NCBI GenBank assembly: GCA_028287305.1
Contig: JAQBPX010000012.1
Span: 1 to 64,000, forward strand
DNA from: Gemmatimonadota bacterium
GTDB lineage: Bacteria; Gemmatimonadota; Gemmatimonadetes; Gemmatimonadales; Gemmatimonadaceae
Reading direction: 5' to 3'
Length of the DNA stretch: 64,000 nucleotides
Positions within the stretch are counted from its first letter, which is position 1; the number at the start of each line of letters is the position of its first letter. Positions 7,769 to 16,374 of the stretch are shown one piece after another. The notes beneath the pieces are model-generated. The model was not told the DNA's origin. It saw only the letters and a program-made list of their open reading frames with translations, and did no database searches. The translations under genes were made by a program, and so were the position numbers.

Positions 7769-8610
7769 CGACAGAGCAGACGTCCGTCTTTCGGCCCGGC
7801 CTGTTCGATGGCCAAGTGGCGCTCATCACCGGCGGCGGCAGCGGGATTGGTCGTGGCATCGCTGACCTCCTCGCGTCGCTCGGGGCGCACGTCGTCCTGG
7901 CGAGCCGGAAGCTGGAGCGCGTGGAAGCAGCGGCGGCCGAGATCGTGGCGACGGGCGGAAAGGCGAGTGCGCGGGCGGTCGACGTGCGCGATACGAATCT
8001 CGTCCGGACCATGGTCACCGAAGTGTCGGCGTCGCTCGGTCGCATCGACCTGCTCGTCAACAATGCCGCCGGGAATTTCTACGCGCCGTCGGAGACGCTG
8101 TCCGAGAATGCGTGGAAGAGCGTGATCGAGATCGACCTCTACGGCACCTTCTTCTGTTCCCAGGCGGTGCTGCCAGTGATGAAGGCGCAGGGTGGCGGGT
8201 CGATCGTGAACATCTCGATGACGCTGCACTATCGCGGGTGGCCGTTGATGGCGCATGCGACCGCGGCCAAGGCCGGCATCGACGCGCTCACCAAGACGCT
8301 GTCGCTCGAGTGGGCGAAGTACCGGGTGCGGATGAATTCCGTGGCGCCGGGTCCCATTCCCACGGAGGGGGTGCGGAAGGCGTTCACGCCGCCGCCGTCG
8401 GCGGATGGCGTGGTCGACGTGTTTGCCATCGAGAAGGCCATGGATGGCTACGCGAAGACGATGATTCCGCTGCAGCGCTGGGGGGCGCCGGCGGACATCG
8501 CGAACATGGTGGCGTTCCTTGCTTCGCCGGGCGGCGCGTGGATCACCGGCGCGACCATGGTGGTGGACGGCGGCGAGTGGCTCGCGAAGCCGCCCGCGCC
8601 CACGCGCTGA
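7765..8610 (+). CDS. SDR-family oxidoreductase, 2,4-dienoyl-CoA reductase-like
   Basis: Short-chain dehydrogenase with the NAD(P)-binding Rossmann motif TGGGSGIGRG (residues ~17-26) and the NNAAGNF motif characteristic of 2,4-dienoyl-CoA reductases, which reduce polyunsaturated enoyl-CoA intermediates during beta-oxidation. The classical SDR YxxxK tyrosine is absent: the site reads MAHATAAKAG, with Ala four residues before the lysine and His five before it. Peroxisomal dienoyl-CoA reductases (DECR2) show the same pattern, which supports this call over a generic dehydrogenase. A C-terminal PGPIPTEG segment also matches. The GTG start overlaps the rnhB stop. 281 residues. Confidence 0.85.
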   Translation: MTTEQTSVFRPGLFDGQVALITGGGSGIGRGIADLLASLGAHVVLASRKLERVEAAAAEIVATGGKASARAVDVRDTNLVRTMVTEVSASLGRIDLLVNNAAGNFYAPSETLSENAWKSVIEIDLYGTFFCSQAVLPVMKAQGGGSIVNISMTLHYRGWPLMAHATAAKAGIDALTKTLSLEWAKYRVRMNSVAPGPIPTEGVRKAFTPPPSADGVVDVFAIEKAMDGYAKTMIPLQRWGAPADIANMVAFLASPGGAWITGATMVVDGGEWLAKPPAPTR

Positions 8611-8613
8611 GCC

Positions 8614-9441
8614 TCAGCGGCTGCGGCGCGTCCAGAGCATCAGTGTCCCGCACTGGGCGCCGGCCCCAACGAACTCCGGCGGGGTCGTCGCAGGGCCGGC
8701 GTAGAATTCCACGGCTTCGAGCGTTGCGGCGTCGTACTGGTCGAGGTTGGGGACCGCGAACCGGTTGACCGCATCGGGCGCGTAGATGCGCACGCCGTCC
8801 ACGATGACCTGCGCGAAGCAGGCGCGCGGACTCCGCGAGTCGTTTGGATCGGCGAGGGGCAGCAGGCTGATCGTCCCCATGCCACGGCCGGTCGCCACGA
8901 GGAGGGCGCCGGTGCGCGCATAGCGGATCAGCTTCGCGCCCTTGGCTTCGCGTCGCAGCAGCTCGCCCACCGACGTGCCGCGCAGCGAGTCGAGCTCGTC
9001 GCGCAGGAAGACTGTGCCTTGGGCGGTCGCGCGCCGACGAAGGATGTCTCCCAGCTGCCGATCGACCGCCGCGTTCACCTGGAGTGGATCGAGCACGACA
9101 GGCGCGTTGCGTGTGAGCTCGATATCGGCCTCGAGGCGGTGGTCGGCCTCGAGGCGGACGCGCACGCGTAGCGGGTCGAAGCCGAGCCGATGGACCACGA
9201 GGTGGTAGTCACCGGTCGGTAACCCCGACAGGAAGAACGCGCCCTTCGCGTCCGATGTCGTTGAGCGATCGAGCTCGACGAGGGTGACCGTGGCGCCGTC
9301 GAGCCGCTCGCGCGTTCCCTCGGCGAGCACGCTTCCGGCGAATGAGGCGAGCCCCGCGCTGACACTGCCTGACTGCGCCGCGGCGGGCACACCGAGGTCC
9401 AGCAGGGCCATGACGAAGTACGCCAGGGATGATCTTGGCAT
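8614..9441 (-). CDS. Secreted carboxypeptidase-regulatory plus TonB-plug domain protein, no barrel
   Basis: A 275-residue exported protein (signal peptide ending PAAAQ) with two recognisable parts. Residues ~30-115 form a carboxypeptidase-regulatory-like beta-sandwich (DGATVTLVELDRSTTSDAKG, then FFLSGLPTGDYHLVV). Residues ~120-270 form a TonB-receptor plug-like domain (CFAQVIVDGVRIYAP, then LEAVEFYAGPATTPPEF and CGTLMLWTRRSR). The 22-strand barrel that normally follows is missing: the stop comes right after the plug. It is convergent with the SDR gene (3-base gap) and divergent from the SusC homologue. It may act as a periplasmic adaptor or competitor for TonB partners; that is speculation. 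Confidence 0.8.
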   Translation of the reverse strand: MPRSSLAYFVMALLDLGVPAAAQSGSVSAGLASFAGSVLAEGTRERLDGATVTLVELDRSTTSDAKGAFFLSGLPTGDYHLVVHRLGFDPLRVRVRLEADHRLEADIELTRNAPVVLDPLQVNAAVDRQLGDILRRRATAQGTVFLRDELDSLRGTSVGELLRREAKGAKLIRYARTGALLVATGRGMGTISLLPLADPNDSRSPRACFAQVIVDGVRIYAPDAVNRFAVPNLDQYDAATLEAVEFYAGPATTPPEFVGAGAQCGTLMLWTRRSR

Positions 9442-9572
9442 GCCGAACGTTAGGCATAAATCGTCGTGAGCGAAACTTTGCGGAAATGATCGGTGTGACT
9501 GTGACCTCCCAGAGTTGGCGGGGGTGAATAGGTAGATACGCCAGCAGTGCCCGCTTCACCTGTATGAACCAT

Positions 9573-9582
9573 TGTGTACACA
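9573..9582. promoter_or_regulatory. Palindrome in the SusC upstream region
   Basis: A perfect 10-base palindrome TGTGTACACA lies 47 bases before the SusC start. It could be an operator half-site, or chance. The rest of the 9442-9628 divergent gap shows no gene and no convincing -35/-10 pair. Confidence 0.2.
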
Positions 9583-9618
9583 GCGCGTTCGTTCGCACTT
9601 CGTTAGTCCGTCTCCATT

Positions 9619-9631
9619 GGAGGAACACTTG
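9619..9631 (+). promoter_or_regulatory. Ribosome binding site deciding a TTG start
   Basis: GGAGGAAC at 9619-9626 is followed by TTG at 9629. No ATG is suitably placed: the only close one, at 9659, would cut away the basic part of the signal peptide. The Shine-Dalgarno strength and the resulting signal peptide therefore support a TTG start. Confidence 0.7.
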
Positions 9632-12600
9632 AATTACGGATCAGTCCGACGGCTTATCATGGCCATGCTCGCTTTGCCCTTGGCCCTGCCAGCGTTCGCC
9701 CAGACGGCGACCGGCGTGGTGACCGGCAAAGTCACGGATCGCAACTCCCAGCGCCCCCTCGCAAGCGTGCAGGTGCGCGTGGCGGGGAGCCCCCGCGCAG
9801 CGCTCACCGACGACGCGGGCAACTATCGTATCACGGCCGTTCCGGCCGGAACGATTCAGGTGACCGCGCAGCGCATCGGCTACGCTCCGCAGACGCGGAC
9901 CGTTTCCGTTCCGGCGAGCGGCGTGGCAACGGCAGACTTCTCCATCGTGGTTTCTGCGGCACAGCTCGACGTCTTCGTCGTGACGGCCACGGGCACGACG
10001 GAGCGGAAGCGTGAGAATGGCGCGGTGACGGCCACGATCGACAGCTCGGCAATCAACAAGGCCGCGATCAGTACGTTCGCCGACGCGCTGAGCTCGCGCG
10101 CGCCGGGCGTGGTGGTGCAGCAGGCCGCCGGCGAGACGGGCGCGGGCTCACGCGTCCGCATCCGCGGGTCCAACTCGATCTCGCTGTCGAATGAGCCGCT
10201 GCTCATCATCGACGGCGCGCGGGTGGACAACAACCCGTCGTCGTCCGCCATCGGAACCGGCGGTCAGTTGCCGTCCCGCCTGAACGACATCAATCCCGAA
10301 GAGATCGAGAACATCGAGATCATCAAGGGCCCAGCCGCAGCGGCCCTGTATGGGACCGCCGCCGCCAATGGCGTCATCCAGATCACGACCAAGAAGGGAC
10401 GCGCCGGCGCGACGCGATGGGACGTCTTCAGTGAAACGGGCAGCATCAAGGACGTCAACAACTACGAGCCGAATTTCCGCTCGTACGGCCACACGGCGGC
10501 CGGTGCGCTGGTGACGAACTGCAGCCTCTACTCGCGCACGTCGCTCGCGGCGTCGAAGTGCGTCGCGGTGGATTCGACGATCTCGAACCTGCCCCTGGCC
10601 ACCGCCGGCATGGAGAGCAATGGCGACCGCCGCATCGCCGGTGCGAGCGTGGCGGGTGGATCGGATCTCGCCACCTACTTCCTCTCGGGCGAGTACCAGA
10701 AGGAGCAGAACGTCATCCTGGTGAACAACAGCCAGCGGATGAACATCCGCACCAACGTCCGCGGCCAGCTCGCGAAGAGCCTCGACGCACAGGTGAGCAT
10801 CGGCTTCACGAACAGCGACCTTCGGCGCCCGCAGGATGACAACAACGCATTCGGCGTGGTCTCGGGCTCGCAGCTCGGCAAGGCGGCGGACTGCGGTCCG
10901 AACGGCCTGAACCTGCAGCATCCCGGCCTCTGCGGCTCGGACACGCTCAGCCGCGGCTACTACAACCCAGGCATCGATCCGAAGGCGTTCTACAACATCA
11001 ACACGCGCCAAGGCGTGCAGCGCCTGACGGGCAGCATCGCGAGCAACTGGACCCCGATCTCCTGGCTCGCCGTGAATGGCACCTTCGGCGCGGACGTCGA
11101 CAACCGCAACGACAACGAGACGATTCAACCGAACGTGCTGGCCTACAGCCAGAACACGCTCGATGGCTCGCGCGGCGTGTATCGCGCCTACGTCGCCAAC
11201 TACACGTCAAGCCTCAACGCCACGGCGACCTACGATGCCACGTCGGCACTGAAGCTCACCACCGCGATTGGATCGCAGTACACCGACATCTATTCCACGC
11301 GCACCGACGCGTTCGGCGCCAAGCTGCTCGGCGGCTCGAACTCGCTGGCCGGCACCAACGCGCGCTTCTCGGTGAGCGAGACGAGCAGCGAGGTACGCAC
11401 GCTCGGCTTCCTGGGTCGCGAGCAACTCGCGTGGCGTGATCGCATGTTCCTGACGCTCGGCATCCGTTCCGACAAGAACAGCGCCTTCGGCCAGAACTTC
11501 TCGCGCGTCTACTATCCGTCGCTGTCCGGCTCCTGGGTCATCAGCGATGAGTCGTACTTCCCGAAGGTTCGCGGCGTCACGTCGCTGCGCCTGCGTGCCG
11601 CCACGGGATCCGCGGGCCAGAACCCCGGCTACCTCGCGGCCGAACAGTACTACACGCCAGTCGCGGTGGTCGTGAACGGTGTGGACGTTCCCGGATTCAC
11701 CATCGGCGGCGCGGGCAACACCAGCCTCAAGCCGGAAAAGTCGACGGAAGTCGAGGGTGGGTTCGACCTCGGCCTCTTCAACGACCGCGTCAACCTCGAG
11801 TACACGCACTACAACAAGATCACGAAGGATGCGCTCGTCAACGTGAACCTCGCGCCGTCCCTCGGCTCGAGCGCCAACCGGTTCCAGAACCTGGGACAGG
11901 TGCGCAACTATGGCGACGAGGCCCTCCTGCGCGCGACGCTGTATGAGAGCCGCAAGGTGACATTCGACGTCACCGTCAATGGCGCGTGGACGACCAACCA
12001 TCTCGACGATCTCGGCGTTGACGCACTCGGCAATCGCATCCCGGACATCCCGGCCGGCTTCAGCAGCACGCAGATCATCAAGGCGGGCCTCCCGCTCGGC
12101 TCGTACTACCAGCGCGCGCTGACGTACAACGACATCAATGGTGATGGCCTCATCGGGTGCCCGAACGGGCGCGGCAGTGCCGACTGCGAAGTCACGGTCG
12201 CGGATTCTGCCTCGTACCAGGGCTCGCCGTTCCCGGCGGCGGAAGTGTCCTTCGCACCGTCGCTGGCGTTTGGCCACGTGATTCGCTTCACGGCCACGCT
12301 CGATCACCGCAGCGGGCAGAAGCTGTTCAACTACACGTCGAACTACCGCAATCAGCTCATCGTGAACGGGGCGCCCTCACAGACGCCGTCGGCGGCAAAC
12401 CTCGCGGCGCAGGCGGCCGCGGTGGCGACCACCCTGCCGGCACCGTACAACACCTACGCGGGCTACTTCGAGAATGCGACGTTCACGAAGCTGCGTGAAG
12501 TGGCCGTGACGTTGTCGCTGCCCGACCGCTTTGCGAGCCAACTGCATGCGGGTTCCGCCAGCCTGACCTTCGCGGGCCGGAACCTCCACACCTGGACGAA

Positions 12601-12718
12601 CTACACGGGTCTCGACCCGGAGTCGAACGCCGGTGCGCAGGCGAACTTCACAACCGCCGAGTTCCTGACTGCTCCGCAGGTGCGGTACTTCACCGCGCGC
12701 CTCGCCCTCAGCTTCTAA
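9629..12718 (+). CDS. SusC/RagA-family TonB-linked outer-membrane receptor
   Basis: TonB-dependent transporter of the SusC/RagA type, importing a nutrient across the outer membrane together with its SusD-like lipoprotein. From TTG 9629 it has a signal peptide (ending LALPAFAQ), a carboxypeptidase-regulatory domain (~residues 28-110), and a plug domain with ADALSSRAPGVVVQQAAGET, SRVRIRGSNSISLSNEPLLI, IDGARVDNNPSS and EIIKGPAAAALYGTAAANG. The beta-barrel follows to the C-terminal strand TARLALSF with terminal Phe. About 1029 residues, typical for the family. The SusD gene follows after 15 bases. No glycoside hydrolase is adjacent, so the substrate cannot be guessed. Confidence 0.93.
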   Translation: MNYGSVRRLIMAMLALPLALPAFAQTATGVVTGKVTDRNSQRPLASVQVRVAGSPRAALTDDAGNYRITAVPAGTIQVTAQRIGYAPQTRTVSVPASGVATADFSIVVSAAQLDVFVVTATGTTERKRENGAVTATIDSSAINKAAISTFADALSSRAPGVVVQQAAGETGAGSRVRIRGSNSISLSNEPLLIIDGARVDNNPSSSAIGTGGQLPSRLNDINPEEIENIEIIKGPAAAALYGTAAANGVIQITTKKGRAGATRWDVFSETGSIKDVNNYEPNFRSYGHTAAGALVTNCSLYSRTSLAASKCVAVDSTISNLPLATAGMESNGDRRIAGASVAGGSDLATYFLSGEYQKEQNVILVNNSQRMNIRTNVRGQLAKSLDAQVSIGFTNSDLRRPQDDNNAFGVVSGSQLGKAADCGPNGLNLQHPGLCGSDTLSRGYYNPGIDPKAFYNINTRQGVQRLTGSIASNWTPISWLAVNGTFGADVDNRNDNETIQPNVLAYSQNTLDGSRGVYRAYVANYTSSLNATATYDATSALKLTTAIGSQYTDIYSTRTDAFGAKLLGGSNSLAGTNARFSVSETSSEVRTLGFLGREQLAWRDRMFLTLGIRSDKNSAFGQNFSRVYYPSLSGSWVISDESYFPKVRGVTSLRLRAATGSAGQNPGYLAAEQYYTPVAVVVNGVDVPGFTIGGAGNTSLKPEKSTEVEGGFDLGLFNDRVNLEYTHYNKITKDALVNVNLAPSLGSSANRFQNLGQVRNYGDEALLRATLYESRKVTFDVTVNGAWTTNHLDDLGVDALGNRIPDIPAGFSSTQIIKAGLPLGSYYQRALTYNDINGDGLIGCPNGRGSADCEVTVADSASYQGSPFPAAEVSFAPSLAFGHVIRFTATLDHRSGQKLFNYTSNYRNQLIVNGAPSQTPSAANLAAQAAAVATTLPAPYNTYAGYFENATFTKLREVAVTLSLPDRFASQLHAGSASLTFAGRNLHTWTNYTGLDPESNAGAQANFTTAEFLTAPQVRYFTARLALSF

Positions 12719-12733
12719 CGCCGCCATCCATCA

Positions 12734-14128
12734 ATGCTCAACATACAGATGAACCGACATTACTTCGCCCGACGAGGCGCGCTCGCGCTGCTCGGCGGGT
12801 GCCTCGCGATCGGCACCGCGTGCAACCCCGACAAGCTCCTCACGGTCGGCACGCCCGACGTGGTGCTGCCCAGTGACCTCACCGGCCCCGCGGCGCTGAG
12901 CAGCGCGTACGCGGCGAGTCTCGGCGACTTCCAGGTGGCGTACGCCGGAAGCAGTGGCAGCGAGGGGCAGGTGATCTTCGCCGGCCTCCTCTCCGACGAA
13001 TACCTGAACGCCGAGACGTTCCCAACCCGCATCGAGGTCGATCGGCGCACGACCAACCCGATCAACAGCTCGATGCTGCCGATCTTCCAGAACGCCCAGC
13101 GCGCGCGCGCGACGGCCGAACTGGTGTCGAGCCGCTACGCGCAGTTCGATCCGGCCAACGCGAACCGCGCCGAGGTACAGGCGCTCGCGGCCTACATGTA
13201 CGTCCTGTTCGCGGAGAACTACTGCAACGGCGTGCCGACGAGCAAGGTGAATGACGATGGGTCGTTCGCGTACGGCGACCCACAGACCGGCGCGCAGCTG
13301 CTCACGGTGGCGCTCGCGAAGTTCGACTCCGCGATCACGGTCGCCACTGCCGCGGGCGCCAGCGGCGCGACGGCGCTCAACCTCGCGCGCATCGGCAAGG
13401 CGCGCGCGCAGCTCGACCAGAACAACTTCGCGGCGGCTGCCGCGACGGTTGCCGCGGTGCCGACGACGTTCGCGTACAACGTGCTGCACGACGAGAATAC
13501 GTCGCGCCAGTACAACGCCAACTACTCGTTCACCGTGACGTCGAAGCGCTTCAGCGTCTCGGACAAGGAAGGTGTCAACGGTATTCCGTTCGTCACGCTG
13601 AACGATCCGAGAGCGCCGGTGGTGCGCACGGCGCTGGGCTTTGATGGTGCCACGCCGTTCTATCAGCCGCTGAAGTACCAGACGCGCTCGGCGCCGACGC
13701 CGCTCGCGCTTGGCACGGAGGCGCGCCTGATCGAGGCGGAAGCAGCGCTTCGCGCTGGTGACGACGCCACCTTCCTGGCGAAATTGAATGAGGCGCGCGC
13801 GAACTCGAAGACGTACGCGGCCGGCACGGCGGTACCACCGGCGCCGCCCGCGGCGATCACGGCAGCAGCCGAGGCCGCGCTGAGCGCCACGGGCAAGCAG
13901 GACCTGCTTTTCCAGGAGCGCGCACTCGACCTGTTCCTCACGTCGCACCGCCTCGGCGACCTGCGACGCCTGATCAAGTACTACTCGCGCGGAGCAGAGA
14001 CGGTCTTCCCGACGGGCGCGTATCTCGTCGCGAAGGGTGGCTCCTACGGCACGGATGTGAACCTGCCGATTCCCTTCGAGGAAACGAACAACCCGCAGTA
14101 CAAGCAGTGCATCGACCGAGCACCCTGA
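12734..14128 (+). CDS. RagB/SusD-family nutrient-binding lipoprotein
   Basis: Partner lipoprotein of the SusC transporter, forming the lid that captures substrate at the cell surface. The signal ends in a lipobox (AIGTAC) with Cys near residue 32. The body is alpha-helical with TPR-like repeats, and the end shows the SusD-type LLFQERALDLFLTSHRLGDL and the final NLPIPFEETNNPQYKQC segment. 464 residues. ATG 12749 is an equally good start because both give a complete signal peptide. A terminator hairpin follows 21 bases after the stop. Confidence 0.9.
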   Translation: MLNIQMNRHYFARRGALALLGGCLAIGTACNPDKLLTVGTPDVVLPSDLTGPAALSSAYAASLGDFQVAYAGSSGSEGQVIFAGLLSDEYLNAETFPTRIEVDRRTTNPINSSMLPIFQNAQRARATAELVSSRYAQFDPANANRAEVQALAAYMYVLFAENYCNGVPTSKVNDDGSFAYGDPQTGAQLLTVALAKFDSAITVATAAGASGATALNLARIGKARAQLDQNNFAAAAATVAAVPTTFAYNVLHDENTSRQYNANYSFTVTSKRFSVSDKEGVNGIPFVTLNDPRAPVVRTALGFDGATPFYQPLKYQTRSAPTPLALGTEARLIEAEAALRAGDDATFLAKLNEARANSKTYAAGTAVPPAPPAAITAAAEAALSATGKQDLLFQERALDLFLTSHRLGDLRRLIKYYSRGAETVFPTGAYLVAKGGSYGTDVNLPIPFEETNNPQYKQCIDRAP

Positions 14129-14149
14129 CGTCGATGTTGCGGTAGTTCG

Positions 14150-14181
14150 ACGGGCTCGCGGCCATTCGGTCGCGAGCCCGT
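14150..14181. terminator. Hairpin terminator between convergent genes
   Basis: ACGGGCTCGCG (14150-14160) pairs perfectly with CGCGAGCCCGT (14171-14181) around a 10-base loop and is followed by TTCACATCC. It lies between the SusD gene and the convergent lipoprotein gene and can serve both strands. Confidence 0.75.
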
Positions 14182-14196
14182 TTCACATCCAGCCGC

Positions 14197-14742
14197 CTAC
14201 CGAGCCTGCGCCAGTCGGCGCGTGATGTCCACGCGGAGGTATTCCTCGAGTACGCCCCGGCTGGCGCATTCCACGAGGCTGTTACTCGTTCCGGCGTCGG
14301 ACCGGTACCGCCCGCGCACGACGGTCACGACCGTCGTTGCGCTGTCGGACACTGCTGTCAGCTGCGACTCCACGCGCGCCACGACGTGGCCCGACGAGCC
14401 GAGGTTACCGAGGCTGGTGCCACAGTCGAAGTAGTCCTGCACGGGGCGATCCCGCAGTCGCGACGGCATGCGAAAACCCTGATTGCCATACGTTCCCGCG
14501 GCGGCATCGGAGACGGTGGGGTCAATACCCAGCGCCGCATACGACGCCACGAGCGCCGGCCAAACACGGGAGAGCGGGGCGTTGATCTGCGCGCGGGCCA
14601 TTTCAGTGGCCGCCTGGCGGATTGGCGAGCCATTGTCCGAGACGATCACCCGATCCGGAGTCGTCGACGGTGACGCGGTGGCGGCGGCGCAGCCTGTGCA
14701 TGAAGCCGCCAGCACGACGAGCAGGAGGCGATCTGTCAGCAT
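14197..14742 (-). CDS. Small lipoprotein of unknown function
   Basis: A 181-residue protein beginning MLTDRLLLVVLAASCTGCAA, a short signal with two possible lipobox cysteines (AASC and CTGC). The mature part has no family I recognise. It contains two cysteines (DCGTSLGNLG, VECASRG) that could form a disulfide, and alternates beta-strand-like segments (TVVTVVRGRYRS). The start at 14742 was chosen because the open frame further upstream runs through the tRNA-Lys gene. Similar small lipoproteins are numerous in this window. Confidence 0.75.
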   Translation of the reverse strand: MLTDRLLLVVLAASCTGCAAATASPSTTPDRVIVSDNGSPIRQAATEMARAQINAPLSRVWPALVASYAALGIDPTVSDAAAGTYGNQGFRMPSRLRDRPVQDYFDCGTSLGNLGSSGHVVARVESQLTAVSDSATTVVTVVRGRYRSDAGTSNSLVECASRGVLEEYLRVDITRRLAQAR

Positions 14743-14819
14743 GAGTTCCGGTTGGTTAGCCGCTGCCGCGCGCGAACGCTGCGTTCCGGCGCACGCCGCG
14801 GGTGGAACGTATCTTGGAG

Positions 14820-14892
14820 TGACCGGAGTGGGGATCGAACCCACGACCTGAAGATTAAAAGTCTCCTGCTCTACCAACTGAGCTATCCGGTC
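14820..14892 (-). tRNA. tRNA-Lys (TTT)
   Basis: A full cloverleaf on the minus strand: acceptor GACCGGA/TCCGGTC, D arm GCTC..GAGC, anticodon stem GGAGA/TCTTC with loop CTTTTAA (anticodon TTT), and T arm GTGGG-TTCGATC-CCCAC. 73 bases with discriminator A; the CCA end is not encoded. Confidence 0.97.
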
Positions 14893-15010
14893 GGACACGC
14901 CACAACGCCGTCGCGGCAGGGTATCCAGTGCAACATAAGTGGTCAGCGAACGGCACGCGACCGACGCTGCCGCTCCCACTGCCGCCGCCAAACACGTCCA
15001 GGTGGAGAAC

Positions 15011-16300
15011 ATGAACACGTCGTCGTCGGACCGGAATGCGCTCCCTGAGCGACTCGCGGATCGCATGCGGGCCGCCCGCTCGGAGATAGTTGGCCGCTGG
15101 CTCGAGCGCATCATCGCGCGTGTGAGCATCGAGCCCCAGCGCGTGTTCCCGACGGACGAGCTCCTGAATCACGTCCCGATCCTCGTCGATGGGATTGCCG
15201 ACTTCCTGGAGCATGGCGACACCGCGAACGAAGGGACGGTGCCGCTCGACGCGAAGTCGATGGAGCTGGGGGCGCTCCGGCATGCGCAAGGGTTCGACGC
15301 ATACGAGATCCTGAAGGAGCACGAGCTGCTCGCCAACATCCTGTACAACGTCATGCGCGAGGAGCTGGCGCTCGTGGGTGACGCGAAACCTGACGAGGTC
15401 GCGTACTGCTGGCAGCGCGTGGCCGAGGTGCTCGAGCACATCCGGCAGTCGACCATGAATCACTTCCTGCGCAAATCAGCGGAACAGGTGCGGTTGCGCG
15501 AGGAACGCCTGCGGCGATTCAACCGGATGGTGTCGCACGAGCTGAAGAATCGCGTGGGCGCCATTCGCGGTGCGGCCGGGCTGCTGATGGAGCCCTGGCT
15601 CGAGCCGGCGCAGGTCACCCAGTTCAATCGCATCGTGGCGCAGAATGCGGAGGGCATGCAGCGCGTGATCGAGAATCTCGCGGCGCTGTCACGCATGGAC
15701 GGCGACACGCGCCAGCAGCGCAACGTGATGCTGCCGCAGGCGGTCGCGGAGGTCGTGCGGCAGCTGCGCGACGCAGCGACACTCAATCACGTCAACGTGC
15801 AGGTGGACGCACAGATTCCCGCGGTGGAGGTCGATGCTGCGGCGGTCGAGCTCTGCCTTGGGAACTACGTCTCCAATGCAATTAAGTACGCGGACAAGCG
15901 GAAGCCAAAGCGGTGGGTGCAGGTTACCGCGGAGCTGATCGTGTCGACGCCCGCGCGCCCCGGGGAACTGCTGGTGCGCGTGGCGGATAATGGATTGGGC
16001 GTCGACCCGCCAGCGCGGGAGCGACTGTTCGAGCAGTTCTATCGCGCCCACGGCGATACGGTCACAGGCATCGAGGGAACGGGCCTTGGCCTGAGCATCG
16101 TGCAGGAGACGGTCGCGTCGCTTGGGGGGCGCGTGTGGACGGAGTTTCCGGCGGAGGGGGGCAGTGTGTTCGGGTTTGCGCTGCCGTCGCGTCGGGAGGA
16201 GGATGCGGCCGCGGCCGGCACGAGGCGCGAATTGCCGGCTTCAATAGATCCGCGCGCTCCGTCGGCGTTGCCGGGTGAGGGCCCCGCTGGGCAGGCCTAG
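15011..16300 (+). CDS. Cytoplasmic sensor histidine kinase with RsbR-type N-terminal domain
   Basis: No membrane segment is visible, so this should be a soluble kinase. Residues ~10-165 are helical and resemble the RsbR N-terminal sensor domain (GRWLERIIARVSIEPQR, then LLNHVPILVDGIADFLE). The H-box MVSHELKNRVGAIRG places the phospho-accepting His near residue 181. It is followed by N-box LCLGNYVSNAIKYADK, G1 ADNGLGVDPPARERLFEQF and G2 GIEGTGLGLSIVQETV of a HATPase_c domain. About 429 residues. ATG 15011 has GGTGGAG upstream; a GTG 24 codons earlier is less likely. No response regulator is adjacent; efflux genes start 74 bases downstream. Which pathway it serves is unknown. Confidence 0.88.
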   Translation: MNTSSSDRNALPERLADRMRAARSEIVGRWLERIIARVSIEPQRVFPTDELLNHVPILVDGIADFLEHGDTANEGTVPLDAKSMELGALRHAQGFDAYEILKEHELLANILYNVMREELALVGDAKPDEVAYCWQRVAEVLEHIRQSTMNHFLRKSAEQVRLREERLRRFNRMVSHELKNRVGAIRGAAGLLMEPWLEPAQVTQFNRIVAQNAEGMQRVIENLAALSRMDGDTRQQRNVMLPQAVAEVVRQLRDAATLNHVNVQVDAQIPAVEVDAAAVELCLGNYVSNAIKYADKRKPKRWVQVTAELIVSTPARPGELLVRVADNGLGVDPPARERLFEQFYRAHGDTVTGIEGTGLGLSIVQETVASLGGRVWTEFPAEGGSVFGFALPSRREEDAAAAGTRRELPASIDPRAPSALPGEGPAGQA

Positions 16301-16374
16301 GACAACGGCGGAAATCGGTGGACGCGCGGCGAATCATCCAGCGGCGCGCCGCTATCATGCGTAAGAGTCACTGA

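Noticed and set aside
14743-15129. N-terminal extension of the small lipoprotein gene
   Set aside because: It would read antisense through tRNA-Lys; the lipoprotein signal starts at 14742.
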